From Paguma larvata (Eukaryota > Chordata > Mammalia > Carnivora > Viverridae), in NCBI GenBank assembly GCA_030068075.1, contig CM057826.1, forward strand, positions 50,002,558 to 50,066,557: a DNA stretch of 64,000 nt. The letters run 5' to 3'. This document shows, piece after piece, positions 49,586-62,499 of the stretch. Numbering within the stretch: the stretch's first letter is position 1; the number at the start of each line of letters is the position of its first letter. A model generated the notes under the pieces. It saw only the letters and a list, made by a program, of their open reading frames with translations. It did not search any database and was not told where the DNA came from. The position numbers and the translations under genes were made by a program.

Positions 49586-49807
49586 GGGCGCCTGAGTGGC
49601 TCAGTTGGTTGAGCAGCGACTTCAGTTCAGGTCATGATCTCACAGTCTGTGAGTCCGAGCCCCACGTCGGGCTCTGTGCTGATGGCTCAGAACCTGGAGC
49701 CTGCTTCAGATTCTGTATCTCCCTTTCTCTCTGCCCTTCCCCTGCTCACACTCTGTCTCTATGTCTCTGAAAAATAAATAAAGATGTTAAAAAAATAAAA
49801 AATAAAT
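49586..49807 (+). mobile_element. Feline CanSINE
   Basis: A full copy starting GGGGCGCCTGAGTGGCTCAG with tail AAAATAAAAAATAAATAA. The 15-bp duplication AAAACTGGTAAATAG flanks it (49571-49585 and right copy ending at 49823). Confidence 0.96.
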
Positions 49808-50926
49808 AAAAACTGGTAAATAGAGAGGAAAAGAAAGCATTTATTCTGCCTTTTCTATTCTCAAGGTAATCAAACAGTTAATAAAAGGGATTGTTTTTCT
49901 ACAGAAATATTTCAGTTAAAATTAATGTGGAATAATGGTATCAGAATATGACCATTCTTCAAGTTTTAAAGCCTAAAATTTAGGCTGCTAACATCACAAA
50001 GAGAGTCAACCAAATGTTATATATTTCCTGATACAAAGACAATTTTCACTATGAAGTATTTTGTCCAAAAAAACAATAAACTGAATTTGATTGTCTTAAG
50101 TTGAATTAAAACATACAAACAAATGTGAAAAACAGAAAAAAAAGATAATAGATAAGAACATGTTAAGATACCACAATAATGTAATCAGCAATCTTCTAAG
50201 CTATAGAAAAACTCTGAAGGAAAATATGATTGCTTTGTCAATAAAAATTATAAGGAAAAAAAAACAAGGTGGTGAGAAATTATACATTAAAAGTTAGTTA
50301 AGATTATGAAATAATTAAAATTGTATGGCCCTTATTTGGATGTATTTTGCCAATTGTTTAAAAAAAGAGATAAATATATTTGAAAGCTGAATTTTTGATA
50401 TTAAGAAATTACTGTAAATTGTTATGTATAATAATAGTATTCACTTACGTTTTAAAAATAGTCCTTATCTTTGGTGCTACAACTGAATCATATACTGTTT
50501 CTGTAGCATACGACATTTTGAACTTTTAATTAATTTCTCTTCTTTTATATGGAAAGCAACAAATCTTATTTACAAAAAAGCTAGATTCTGGAAACACATC
50601 TTGCCTTATTTACAAATAGTCTGTGGCTTCTTTGTTTACTTGCTCTTTTTGTTTTGTCTTAGTAAGTAGAAGAGGAATAATATTATACTATTTTAGTAAA
50701 ACTTATTTTTCTCTGGTTTACATTTTATTCAGGTGATAAAGTCACATATTTAAAATATATATATAATGCATTAAACATTTCTTCTGTAACTGTGTAATCA
50801 TGGGATAGCATTTGTCAAATTACATTATTTATAACTCATACAACTTCAGTTTTCATGTAGGTATATGGAGTGGGAAACAAAAAAATGTGATTATCTGCAT
50901 ATGTATAAATCAACACAGGAAAATAC

Positions 50927-50933
<7 letters not shown>

Positions 50934-50966
<33 letters not shown>
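50934..50966. repeat. (AT)n microsatellite
   Basis: About 16 uninterrupted AT units. Confidence 0.93.
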
Positions 50967-50969
<3 letters not shown>

Positions 50970-51233
50970 CTTGTATTATTGATAATAATTTTATTTTTTA
51001 ATTCTCTGTAAGGTTTCCCTCAAAACTTATGTGTTAAAGTAAATAATCTGTACATCGTTTTAATCAAATGGGAGACTTTATATGACATAGTGTTTGGTTT
51101 ATTTTCGTCTTTGTTTTGTTCACCATATAACCCCAATTACTGGAACAATGCCTGGGACATAATAGGTACCTTATAAAAACAAAATGAATGGCACTGAATT
51201 CTCTATGTTCAATTTAAAAATGGCAACATTCCA

Positions 51234-51445
51234 GGGCACCTGGGTGGCTCAGTGGGGTAAGAGTCCAGCTCTTGATTTTAGCTCAGGTCATGACCTCCTG
51301 GTTTCATGGGTCTGAGCCCCTACATCAGGCTCCGTGCTCACAGTGCAGAGACTGCTTGGGATTCTCTGTCTCCCTCTCTCTCTGCCCCTCATTTGCTCTC
51401 TCTCTCTCTCTCTCTCTCTCAAAACTAAATAAACTTTAAATAAAT
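51234..51445 (+). mobile_element. Feline CanSINE
   Basis: A full copy starting GGGCACCTGGGTGGCTCAGT with an internal (TC)n run. A perfect 18-bp duplication AAAAATGGCAACATTCCA is at 51216-51233 and 51446-51463. It is inverted relative to the next copy. Confidence 0.97.
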
Positions 51446-51616
51446 AAAAATGGCAACATTCCAAAATAAATATAGATAGAATGAATCTTTAAAATTTTGG
51501 ATATAAAGGGATCTTAAAATTTATCTGCTCCATCTACCTGTTTTATATGTGGTTACACCTCTCTACATACAGATATACTTACAGAATACCTTAAGGTGAG
51601 AAATAGAAAGTAATTA

Positions 51617-51836
51617 AAATTTTTTAATGTGTATTTATTTATTTTGAGAGAATGAGAGAGAGCTTGTGCAGGCAAGAGCAGGAGAAGGGCAGAGAGAGAC
51701 ACAGAGAAAGAATCCCAAGCAGGGTCTGCACCATCAGAGCAGAGCCCTATCCGGAGCTCGAACTCACAAATTGCAAGATTATGACCTGCAAAATCAGGAG
51801 TCGGACGCTTAACCAACTGAGCCACCCAGGCACCCC
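51617..51836 (-). mobile_element. Feline CanSINE
   Basis: A reverse copy ending GAGCCACCCAGGCACCCC. Flanks share AGAAAGTAATT / AGAAAAAGTAATT. The spacer to the plus copy at 51234 is about 170 bp. Confidence 0.95.
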
Positions 51837-52824
51837 AGAAAAAGTAATTTTTGACACAGCTTTGTCTTAAATAAATACATTATATCCTGTTGATGGGATT
51901 GATAAATTAAGTACTTATTTTCTTAATCTACAGGAAAAAAATCTATCTTTCAGTGTTTCTTCCTTTAATACAATTCTCAGATTTGATAGCAAAAGTATAG
52001 TAAATCTATTATAAATACCATTCTGTTTAATGTTTAAAATGCTACAAAGAACATTTATCCTATAGGACAAAGTGACTTGCCCAGAGCAATTTAATAAGTG
52101 ATTTTTAAAAATGTTTTAATCAGGAAAATCTTCTTTATTAGAAGATGCTTTCACAATCTACTGTTACTCCCAAGAATTTCTTCAGGTCTACAGTAATTAC
52201 CACAAATGTATACTTTTTCAGATCAAGAAGGGTGTAGACATGTTAGAACAAATTATCGATACTAAAAAAAAAGCTCAGAGAAACAGCTAAAGAGAAACCA
52301 TTCGTTAAGGAGAGTTAGTAGAAAGAATAAGGCGATACTTTTGACTACAGACTTAGGAGTAGAAAGCCAAGGTTCATATCCAGTGTTGCCTTGTTCTAAA
52401 ACATACCCGACTTACAGAGGGGGAAAAAACATCAGAGTCAACAAGTTTTTCTCACATATTAAGCTTTAAAGGCCCAAATTATATGGCTTCTTTAAAACAA
52501 GACTTGATCTCTGTACCTGCTATCAATCCCCCCTTTCCTGAATAACTTAAAAATAAAGTTTAGCAGTTTTACAAAGTATTTCAATTTGTTTGACAATTAC
52601 TTCATGCCCTGTTTGGCTGATTTTGTGAAATACTTTTTAATATAGTAGTGTTGTGTGGTCATAGTACACAAAATATGACCTCATTAATCTGATACTTCAT
52701 TGTTGCTGCTGCTACCACCATATTTAAGTAACCTAGAGGCATTTTTAATAATCAGGCATTTTTATGTTGTTAGAATAAATATTATTAAAATATATTTATT
52801 TTATAATAAAATAAATAATGCTGT

Positions 52825-52985
52825 TAGAAAAATATTATTATCATCACAATTTTAAAGATGAAGAATTAGGGATGCAGAGAGGTTAAGATACCTCCTCTAA
52901 TCTCTAAGCAACTAGTCAGGAGCAGAACCAGGATTTTCCTTTGCCTATCTATCTCCAAAATGTTTTCTTATTCATTGTGCTTTGG
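52825..52985 (-). repeat. MIR SINE relic
   Basis: The plus strand has TTTTAAAGATGAAGAATTAG, GATGCAGAGAGGTTAAGATA and AGGAGCAGAACCAGGATTTT, the reverse complement of MIR. Confidence 0.75.
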
Positions 52986-53154
52986 GTCTTCTCTTAACTG
53001 CTTTGTTTAGTAAGATGCACATGAGCCTCTGATATAGCAATATAATGAAGATGTTGAAGATTAATAATGTTATCTTATTTTCATTCTTGTTGCAACGTGG
53101 GATTTGTGAATGACCTTTCTGTCTTTGGAATCTGACCATGTAATACAACTTGGG

Positions 53155-53235
53155 ACACTCCTTAGAGCTGGGGCTATGTTAGGTGGGCCTTTTGCCTGTA
53201 CCTGACAAATAGTAGGTACCTCAGGTGTGTCCAGC
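53155..53235 (+). repeat. L2 3' end relic (tentative)
   Basis: CTTTTGCCTGTACCTGACAA and ATAGTAGGTACCTCAGG fit the end of L2. Confidence 0.5.
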
Positions 53236-53744
53236 GAGTTGGCATTAAAAGTTCACAACTTATCTAGAGTGAGTTCTGTAAAGCCAGCTAAGCAGGCACT
53301 TTTATATCAGGGAGCATTTTGTTCTGCCCAATTCCCCAGAGACTCATAGTTATAAAAAGTAACCTAGATTCTAGAGAATACAATAAACCATTTCGAAAGG
53401 AAATGACAGTTATAGAAAGGGAATCTCTTTCAAAACTGCATCTAAAATGAAAAGTATGACTGGCACAGTCAGCTCCAAGGCAGAATGCTGCTGATGAAGC
53501 AGTGACCAAAGAATGTCTATTATCTCTCCATCATCCAAGGGTTTCTATGTTTCCATTGCTGTTAGCTAGGAAATAGGCAAGTGATTGTTCTCCACATTTG
53601 GATACTTGAATCTCATTCAAGTAAATGTGCACAAAGGACTATAAATTTAGAAGCAATCATTTGACATTATCTGAGCAAAATCAGCAGAGATCTAATTTAA
53701 CCCAAAGAAAAATTTTTATTTGAATGCCAGTCATCTGGGTACCT

Positions 53745-53855
53745 TAAGAGCAGGAATCACATTCATCACTGTCATACCTAGCACGTGATAAGTGATCAAT
53801 TAATTCTTAATTGAAAGAATGTATGCACACATGAATGAATGAATGAATGAATGGT
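53745..53855 (+). mobile_element. L2 3' end with (TGAA)n tail
   Basis: AAGAGCAGGAATCACATTCA, CTAGCACGTGATAAGTGATC and the tail GAATGAATGAATGAATGAAT are the L2 terminus with its typical tetramer tail. Confidence 0.75.
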
Positions 53856-54224
53856 GCTTCATTTTTAGTAGAAAAATCAGGGCCTGGTTACCAGGGTAAA
53901 TTGGTCATTATCCACTTTGTTGTTAACAAAGATTACCAAAATATTGTTTCAAGTACCCTTTCAGATATTGCTCTAAGATATGTTCCACTTATAAGGGGAA
54001 AATCTAGGAAAAATGATAAACACATTTTCTAATTTATTATTCTTTCAAGATTCTGATTGGGAATCTCTTGATGTCAATAGTCCGTATTAAATTCTCTATT
54101 CTTTGAATTTTTTTAACCTCACAAGGTAGCATTTTTATAAATTTCAAATAGTAATCATAGTGAAATTTTCTCTATATGATTTAAAAAACACATTAAAATT
54201 CTATAACTGAATTCAAACACATGG

Positions 54225-54330
54225 GGCTGCCATGAAGACTTAATGAGATAATCCCCATGAAAATGATTAGCATAAGGCCTGGCACATGTTAAGAGCTTGA
54301 TCAATGTTAGGCATTATTTTTGTTGGTGAA
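54225..54330 (+). repeat. MIR SINE relic
   Basis: AATGAGATAATCCCCATGAA, AGGCCTGGCACATGTTAAGA and GATCAATGTTAGGCATTATT match the MIR 3' half. Confidence 0.75.
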
Positions 54331-55344
54331 AACTCAAATAGAATGTTAAAAATAACCAATTGTATATTTTGAGTTTACTAAAATACTATGAGTTAGCAGC
54401 ATTTGTTTTCATTCCCATATCCGTGACTAGGAATTGTCATCTCATTGAAATAGTATATTAGAATTTCTGGTTCATTTGTTGCATTTATTCAATCCCATCC
54501 CCTCCCCAGTTCTTACTTCCAGCACAATTCATATGTACACATGCATTTATGATAGGTGGTGTCTTTCTCAGATGCATTATTTAAAGCCTAATTTTCCCCT
54601 ATCTTTAAAACACCACAAGAAATGTCACTTTGAGAGTCAGAAAATGTTACGGCAGTTTCAAAGTTCAGTGGGAATCACATATACTTTAGCTTCAAAACAT
54701 TAACACCAGGAAATAGTCAACAGAATTTCACAGGATTAAATGTCTCTACCAAAGATAAGGAGACATTTTAATGGAAAATTTTCAAGATTCATCTGGAATG
54801 AAACTTCAGAGTCCATCTGTAGTCAGGCAACTCAGCAGAGATTCATTTCACTGCAAACACAGTATTTGAAGTAAAAATCCCAGATCTACTGCTAATGTGC
54901 ATGGTGAAGTCTAAGTTCCTCCGCCCCCACCAAAGTCTGCTTTAACTTTGTGACCTGATTTCATACAAATATCCTGTTTAATTAATGACCCAATTCTCAC
55001 ATGCAAACCCTCCCCACACATATTCTCCTAGCATCTAAAATATTAAAAGACAAAGTACAGAGGAAAAAAAAAACATAATAGTTGGAAAGGGAGAACAACT
55101 AGAAAAAGTTTTCTACAAAGCATTAATACTTTAATGGAATTAACTGCTGGAAAGTCAATTAAAATGACAATGAATTACAGGCCAGTGATTTGGTTGGAGA
55201 CCTCTGTGCCCCGGTATTGGGTATTACAGGTTAGGAGACGGGACGTCAAATGCAGCAGATGTCTATAGTGCCCAAAGCATTGTCCCTTGCAAAATTAGTG
55301 AAGGAATTTTTTTTACTAGATAGGATGTGGAAACAGGTGTATCA

Positions 55345-55545
55345 CTTCAGATTCAACTGCTAATCAAATCTGTGGCTTTAGACAAGTCACAGTCTCTCTT
55401 AGCCCTTTCTCATAAACAAAATGGAGATCACAATACTTTCCCCAACTCACAAGGCTACTACAAATATTAGATGAGAAAATGCACGTGAAATAGAAAAGCA
55501 TTAATAACATAATGCCTTGTACACGGTAAGTGAAATGAGTAGTCC
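55345..55545 (+). repeat. MIR SINE relic, nearly full length
   Basis: TGTGGCTTTAGACAAGTCAC, CTCATAAACAAAATGGAGAT, TATTAGATGAGAAAATGCAC and ATGCCTTGTACACGGTAAGT follow MIR throughout. Confidence 0.8.
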
Positions 55546-56584
55546 TTTAAATGGATAAATTGCCAGACTGCAGATAAAACAGCGCCATAATCTCCCCAAA
55601 CTTTTTCCATTACTGATACTTTTGGTAACCAAACTGCTTTTATTTCTCAAAGTTTATGGATACTTTTCTAACTGTATTAGATTTTCTACTCCTCCCAAAC
55701 TTCCCAATCAGCTCATTTTTTTTCTTGCCTAAAGTAGGAGATGCACTGATAGTGCCGATAAAGTAATTTTCAATCCTATGTCATAATCAGTGTCTGAAAG
55801 CCACCCACCACAGGTCATAGGTAAATTACCTAAATGCAATAATGACCCTGTCACTTTCTATTTGAAACCTCTGATGGGTTCTCCCATCACTTATTGGACA
55901 AATCTCAAATAATTTTTTAAGTCAAAACTGAAAACTTCAGATCTTGAGCCTAGAAGAGCAATTCTGGTTTGATATTGTTGGCCATGGAAACTGTCTTATG
56001 TTCTTGAACAGCAAGGTATAATGAAGGCACAGATTTAGAAAGATCTAGCAATGTTTTAGAAATAACAATGGAAAATAGAAAAACTTAAAAGCAAGGAGCT
56101 ATATTGTCAGAAGCTGCCAACCATGGATCTTCAGGTCCACCTTGACCTGCAGATATTAATTATTGCTAACACTTAAGAAATGAAAGATTTCTAATTTCTC
56201 TTGAAAGAATGAAACAAAATAAAACAAACAAACAAAAACTTATCTGGCATAATAGAAGCTCCCTGCTATAGATGTTGCATACTCTTCCCACCTGGTTGAC
56301 TTATTTATATACATTCCTCTTCATTTTGGAGGAGGCATTTCACTTTTCTGTGCTAGTATAAGAAGCTCTAGTGGTCCAAACAAGACAAGACAAAGGATTA
56401 GACTAGAGAAGTATTTGTGGGGTGGGACAAGAGAAGAAGCTACGAGACATTTTAATGGAGGTCTTGTAGAATTCCATTAAGTGGAGTGAGGCATTAGTTA
56501 TGTCCTCTAAATTTCTGAATTGAGAGATGGCTATTTATTCCATCTCTTTTTGTGGTAAGGTTTTCATGTTTAGAAATGTGTTTG

Positions 56585-56775
56585 AGGGGTGACTGCGTGG
56601 CGCCTGACTTCGGCTCAGGTCATGATCTTGCGGTTCTGGATTTTGAGCCTTGCATCTGATTCTGTGCTGACAGCCTGGAGCCTACTTCAGATTCTGTTTC
56701 TCTCTGTCTCTCTCTGCCCATCCCCTGTGTGCTCTCTCTCAAAATAAATAAGCATTAAATTTTTTTTTTTTAAAT
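56585..56775 (+). mobile_element. Feline CanSINE with internal 5' deletion
   Basis: The head is shortened: GGGGTGACTGCGTGGCGCC is followed directly by TGACTTCGGCTCAGGTCATG, so about 20 bp of the tRNA-like head, including most of the A box, is missing. The tail and flanking duplication (GAAATGTGTTTGA / GAAACGTGTTGGA) are present. Confidence 0.9.
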
Positions 56776-57225
56776 TGAAACGTGTTGGAGAGTAAAATGT
56801 AGAGTCCTATATAGCAACTTTTATTTTTATGACAGAATAAGTGTCCTCAGGTCTTTTTTCTAGAGAACCCAATTATAAATGTTGACTAAATAATGCCTAT
56901 GGGTCCCAGTGGGCTTGCAGGTGTGCATTGGCAACTTCTAATGCTGGGGATGCCTGCTTTCAGATTTCTTTAGGTTTTATTATTAGAACAACTTGCCTAA
57001 GAACATCTGATAAAATTCCCAGTTTCTCTTGTGTGACTGTGAACATATTAGCATACCCAAATCTATTCTTCGAAATAGATTTCCTGCAGGGAAATTGGCA
57101 GCTCCTGCTGAGAGGCCATGGAATTGTTCTCAATTAAGGTGTTTTAAGAGCAACATTTTTTCCCTAAAAATAATGTCTCAAATAGCAGTTCTATTTTTAA
57201 AGAATGTAGAGAAGAATATGTATTA

Positions 57226-57250
57226 AAATCTGCACATATAGTGCAGATTT
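57226..57250. repeat. Perfect 10-bp hairpin
   Basis: AAATCTGCAC and GTGCAGATTT are exact reverse complements separated by the loop ATATA. Confidence 0.95.
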
Positions 57251-57459
57251 CTCATACACATGAGTGAAAACTTCTCCTTTTATAAAGATAACATACGAGA
57301 CTGATTTGAACTTTTCCTTTAAAATAGAATGAACAAATGATTTAGTCTGATCATTGAAATAACATGCAATAAAAGCCTAATTTATGATGGGGCAAAATTA
57401 GGTTTCTCTCTGCCTCTTTATCTCTGAGAGAGAGAAAATGAGAGAGAATGTAATAAGAG

Positions 57460-57900
57460 TTCATATTGGCAGAGAAGACAATAACATATGATGTCACTTA
57501 TATGTGGAATCTAACAAATCTGAACTCAGGGAACAGAGAACGGATTGGTGGTTGCCACAGACGGGTGTCATGGGGTGGGGAAATGGGTGAAGGGGGCCAA
57601 AAAGTACAAACCTCTAGTTTTATACAAGACGAATAACTTAGAATGTAATGGCCAGCATGGTGACTATAGTTAACAATACTGTAAGTTTTTTGTGTTTTTA
57701 AAATACAAATATATTTGAAAGTTCCCAAGAGAGTGGCTCTCAAAATTTCTTATCATGAGAAAAAATATATATGCAATGACAGATGTTAACTAAAATTATT
57801 ATGGTAATGATTTTGTAATATATATTTATATATCAAATCATTATGTTGTATACCTTAAATGAATACATTGTTATATGTCAATTATATCTCTTTATTGAAA
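57460..57900 (+). mobile_element. Old L1 (L1M type) 3' end
   Basis: It has CACTTATATGTGGAATCTAA, GGATTGGTGGTTGCCACAGA, GCATGGTGACTATAGTTAAC, ATGACAGATGTTAACTAAAA and CATTATGTTGTATACCTTAA, in the canonical L1M 3' order. Confidence 0.9.
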
Positions 57901-59565
57901 GAAAAAAAGAAATAAGAGAACTAATATACTTGGGGAAAACAGTTTCTGTTGTTGGGAATGGATTTGCCAAGCTACTAAGAACTTTCATTACAAGTCTGTT
58001 CTATTCTCCAGTAACTAGAATTCGACCATGTTAATATTGATTTAAAACCTTTAAAACAATATTCTTCAGTGCATTTACTTGTCTTCTTATTTGTCTTTCT
58101 TCAGAGTTTAACATTAAATGGCAACTGTCTTAAGTGTACCTAGCTTAAGAAGGTAATTAGTGATGCCAAATAAGTTTCTCTGACTGGTGTTTTCAGATTT
58201 CTCCTTTTGCAATAAATTAAGCTGTTTCTGCTGGCCAACTTATGTCTAAAATCATCCAGTAAGTTTTTACCTATCAACTCAGTGGTGGCAAAAGTTTCAT
58301 ATAGTAAGCTTCTCAGTAGCACTAAAAACCTTAAGGCTAAAAATTAAGAAAAAAAAAAAGAAATGAGATTTATTTTAGTACTGCATGGGATTAGAATATA
58401 TTCTTGTCAAGAAGCTTTTTTCCTTTTCAAAAATGAAGAGGAAAAATAAAATATCAGATTGCATACAGGATTATATGTACTTTTATGGGTGTATGTATGA
58501 ATGATTTGCTATAAAGGAGAAATACAGTGTTAGAGCAAGTGTTATTTGGTGTCTTGTCCTTTCGTTAAGCAGTAGGTAGGCTTAGCTCAATCCATTAATC
58601 ACAGTGCTGATAAATCTGAATTTAGCTTTGGTTTTGAGAGACCTAGCTTGTGAGGAAGCAGAGTGGAAAATAATTTTAAAAGAATACGTGACTTGGGATA
58701 GCCTATCTAGAAAGAAGAATGTGAATAGATCTCCCATTTCCATTTGTCAAAATGTGCCAGAAACTCTGTAGCCAAGCTCTGTAAATCTGTCATTTTGCCT
58801 AGAGGAAATTGTGTTGTATAACTTCCCATCGGCTGTGGACCATCCAAAAAATCTGCTTTCCTTTTTTCTCCTTTAGCATTCAATTTGGTATTTTGGCAAG
58901 ACCAGATACTCAGAGTCTTTTGGCCAGAGAATTAAATATTTTGCTACTTGTAAATAAAGTGTGGGTTTAGCAGTCCACACACTTTAAAAATCTTTCAGCC
59001 AGGGAGCTAACAATGAAACTGAACTCAAGACACAGCAACCACCTTTTTCAGCCACTGGGAAATCCAGCTTAGAAAAGTAGCCATGTGGTCACTAAAAATG
59101 TCTGCCTTGATGACCAGGTTGGTGAAAGGGCCATTGATGTGAAAAAGAAACACTAATCTTCAGCTGTTGAGAAAGTCAGCATCTACTATGCTATGGAATT
59201 CCAAGAGCAGAAAATAATGTCTCTAGCCTGTTTTCAGAAAAACCATGTAGAGGTTTGTTGTTATTATTTAATAGTTCAGGGGTTAGTAGTCCTACACTTC
59301 TCACCTCTTCCTCCGTTAAGCTCTGAGTGCTGGTCGGACTGGGCACCAAAGGTAAGCCATATTCTTGTCTCCATAGCTCTCTCTAACAAGAATCAGTTTC
59401 CAGAATATGAAAGAGAGGATATTGTTATTATTAAACAATTATTTGTTTGTTAGCCATAATCTGGGCAGAAACCTTCTTGGAAGTACACTTTAAGAAAGAC
59501 CTCGAAGTTAAGCAAACCAAAAAAAGGTAAAATTAATGACTATTTAAATACATGAATTGTCTTAT

Positions 59566-59809
59566 TTTTTTAAGATTTATTTTTTGAATTTTTTAATGTT
59601 TATTTATTTTCGAGTGAGAGAAAAAGAGAGAGAGACACACACAGAGCACCAGCGGGGAGGAGCAGAGAGAGGGAGACACAGAATCTGTAGCAGGCTCCAG
59701 GCTCCGAGCTGTCAGTACAGAGCCTGACGCAGGGCTCTAACTCACAAACTAAGAGACCATGACCTGAGCTGAAGTCAGATGCTTAACCAACTGAGTCACT
59801 CAAGTACCC
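59566..59809 (-). mobile_element. Feline CanSINE
   Basis: A reverse copy ending TGAGTCACTCAAGTACCC. A perfect 16-bp duplication ACATGAATTGTCTTAT is at 59550-59565 and 59810-59825. Confidence 0.96.
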
Positions 59810-60894
59810 ACATGAATTGTCTTATAATAACAGTATCTATTATCTATCTCTCTATTTGGGACACATCTAAATTTCTATAATTTGTATCTAAAGAGAAGAC
59901 AAGGCATAATCTAATCTCTTTTAACAGTCTTTAATGCATCCTGTGGAATAAAAATTTTAAATGCCCATTGGTTTATTGCTATGAAAAGAAAGCACTGATG
60001 GAATGATGTGCAATAGAACCACAATCAGCCTACGCAGAAGTGCCTTATTCCAGAGATGGCTGTCAAGGACAAGGGTAAGATCAGGTAACAGATTTTAAAT
60101 GGGATGTTGAAGGAGAGTAACTTTACATATTGATACTGAGTCAAAGGAAGGGAAGGGTTTCCAAAAGTCCTGTTGTTTGACCCAAAAGAGGGCCAAAAAC
60201 ATGGTACATAAAAATATTTTGTAATAAGATTAATTCAATCACTAGCTAATTGATTAGATCATTTCTATCTGTTGAACAGTTGCTATTGCCATTTTACCCA
60301 GAGGTTACAAACAGATCGAATCTAATCTGTAAATGTATTGTTTTCGATTACCCTCACTGTTTTAAGTTGTTGTTTTTTTTAATTACTTGCCAAACATTTT
60401 GCATCTTAATTTCACATAACTGAATTTGGAAATTCTTTTTGAAAAATCTGAGAATGTGGCCCCACTGGGACTGCATGTCTGCACTGGAGAGTTTTGCATG
60501 GCCACCACCATCTGTAGCTGATTCTGCTTGCCCCCTCCTGAAGAGAGGGCAATATGCCCTTCTAATTCTGTATAGTTTCCATCACTCCCTGTTACATGTA
60601 TCACTCCCATGTGTGCATGGTCATCTTCACTTATTTTCTTTACCTCCTTAACTTACACAGGTATTTGAGGTTGTATCCCTACACTGAGTCATTTCTAAAA
60701 TATGTCCTTCAGTCTAGGAAACATAGTTATCTACATGTGCCTTTAGAGTCAGAATAACTTAACATCCACTAAAGTATAATAATATTCATGGCTCCCTCTT
60801 TTCATACACTTCTTTTCATTGTAAGGAAAGCATTCATGTACCTGCCTTGCCTCCATCAACAAAATTTAGATAGTATTCATAATTATAGAAGTGA

Positions 60895-61085
60895 TTAATA
60901 TTTATTGAATGCTTACTCTGTTCCAGATACTGTCCTAAACTTTTTGCCTGATTCACTCACTTAGTTAAAATCCATGTTAATTCTTATTGGGTATTGTGAT
61001 CTCCTTTTTACAAATGAGACGATTAAAAGACCACAGAGGCAGTGGTAGAGTTGAGATCTATACCTGGTCAGTATGGCTGCATGCA
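60895..61085 (-). repeat. MIR SINE relic
   Basis: The plus strand reads ATATTTATTGAATGCTTACT, ACAAATGAGACGATTAAAAG and GAGTTGAGATCTATACCTGG, the reverse complement of MIR. Confidence 0.7.
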
Positions 61086-61682
61086 GTAAGTTCTATTACA
61101 TTAAAATAATTGGAACAGGGTTGCCCCACTCAGAGATTGAGAAGACCCTGCATATTTAGAATAAAGCACTAATATAGAATATTTATTTACAGTAAAAATC
61201 AAAACTGTAAACTGCCAGGGGCATCAATATTGCACACACACTTCTTTAGGTGGAAGCCTGCCTGTACTCTTTTACTTCTTGGAAATTCCAATGCAAATTG
61301 AAATTCCATATGCAAAAATTTGTTACATAAGGATATCCCTTGGGCACCCAAGTACAATAACTGTGGGTGAATTATAAAAAAGACCCAAGTAACAGTCCTT
61401 TCTCATCTCGTACACAAGAGAGATATCAGTCACAGACACACAAGTTCTGTCTTTTTGGGCTAGATTTCCCCATAGATTCCCACCAATTCTGTGACTTAAA
61501 AAGCCTTCCAATAGGAAATACAATTTCAAGAGAATCAACCTCAGTACACTCATAAAATAAAGGAAAATATAGTAGAAATGGTACACCTAGCAATGCTGGT
61601 ACCTATATTAATTTTGGAACAAAATTAATGCTCCTTTGGAGCTTACACAAAATGAGAACTTTGGTTTAAAAAACTACCTTTC

Positions 61683-61903
61683 TGGGCATCTGGGTGGCTC
61701 AATCTGTTTAAACATCTGGCTCTTGGTTTCAGCTCAGGTCATGATCTCACAGTTAGTGAGTTCAAGCCCCATGTAGGGCTCTGAGCTGACAGTGTAGTGT
61801 GAAACCTGCTTGGGATGTTCTCTCTCTCTCCCTCTCTCAGCCCTTCCCTTGCGTGCATGCTCTCTCTCTCTCTCTCAATATAAATAAATAAACTTAAAAA
61901 AAT
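61683..61903 (+). mobile_element. Feline CanSINE
   Basis: It starts TGGGCATCTGGGTGGCTCAA, has the CT-rich middle and ends ATAAATAAATAAACTTAAAA. Somewhat diverged. Confidence 0.93.
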
Positions 61904-62434
61904 ATCTATCACCCACTGTTCCACTGGTGGAAAACATTTTATCTGCCAGTGTGTACTAATCCTTTCTACTTTCATGATGTGGGACTTCTCTCCCCTTACC
62001 TCCCCTCCCTCTCTCCAATAGACCATCTTTGAAATTGAATCCTAGGCATCAAAAGTTTCAGAACTGTCCCTAGCAAAGAAGTTAGGATACGCAAATATTG
62101 TGATTCTTTCTCATTTATTCTCATCTTTAGTCTTCATGCATTCCAGAGTTTTGCTGCCCCAAGCTACTGTATTCTATAGCTTATTCTACAGCTTCTCCTC
62201 CTCTATGACCCATCTCTTTACTAAGCAGTTTATAGATTTTTCAGATCATAAGTCCTTCATTCTCTGAACACCCATTGTACTTCAAGTCTGTGTCACTCAC
62301 TTGACTCTTTTCTTCCATCTCCTTTTTCATGTTGCCATCTCTAGTTCATTCTTCCCTTCTGAGCCAAGTGCCTTTCTGGCATTCCATCTAAACTTGAATG
62401 TATACAACATCTCAAAAAACCAAAAGCACACTTT

Positions 62435-62490
62435 ACACACTGTATGGCTAGCCAATTTGACAATAAATCATATTAAAAAAAATAAACTTT
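62435..62490 (+). mobile_element. Short L1 3' tail (tentative)
   Basis: CACTGTATGGCTAGCCAATT followed by AATAAA-rich A-tail sequence resembles the last bases of the feline L1 3' UTR seen at 1501-1540. Confidence 0.4.
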
Positions 62491-62499
62491 AATGTATAG

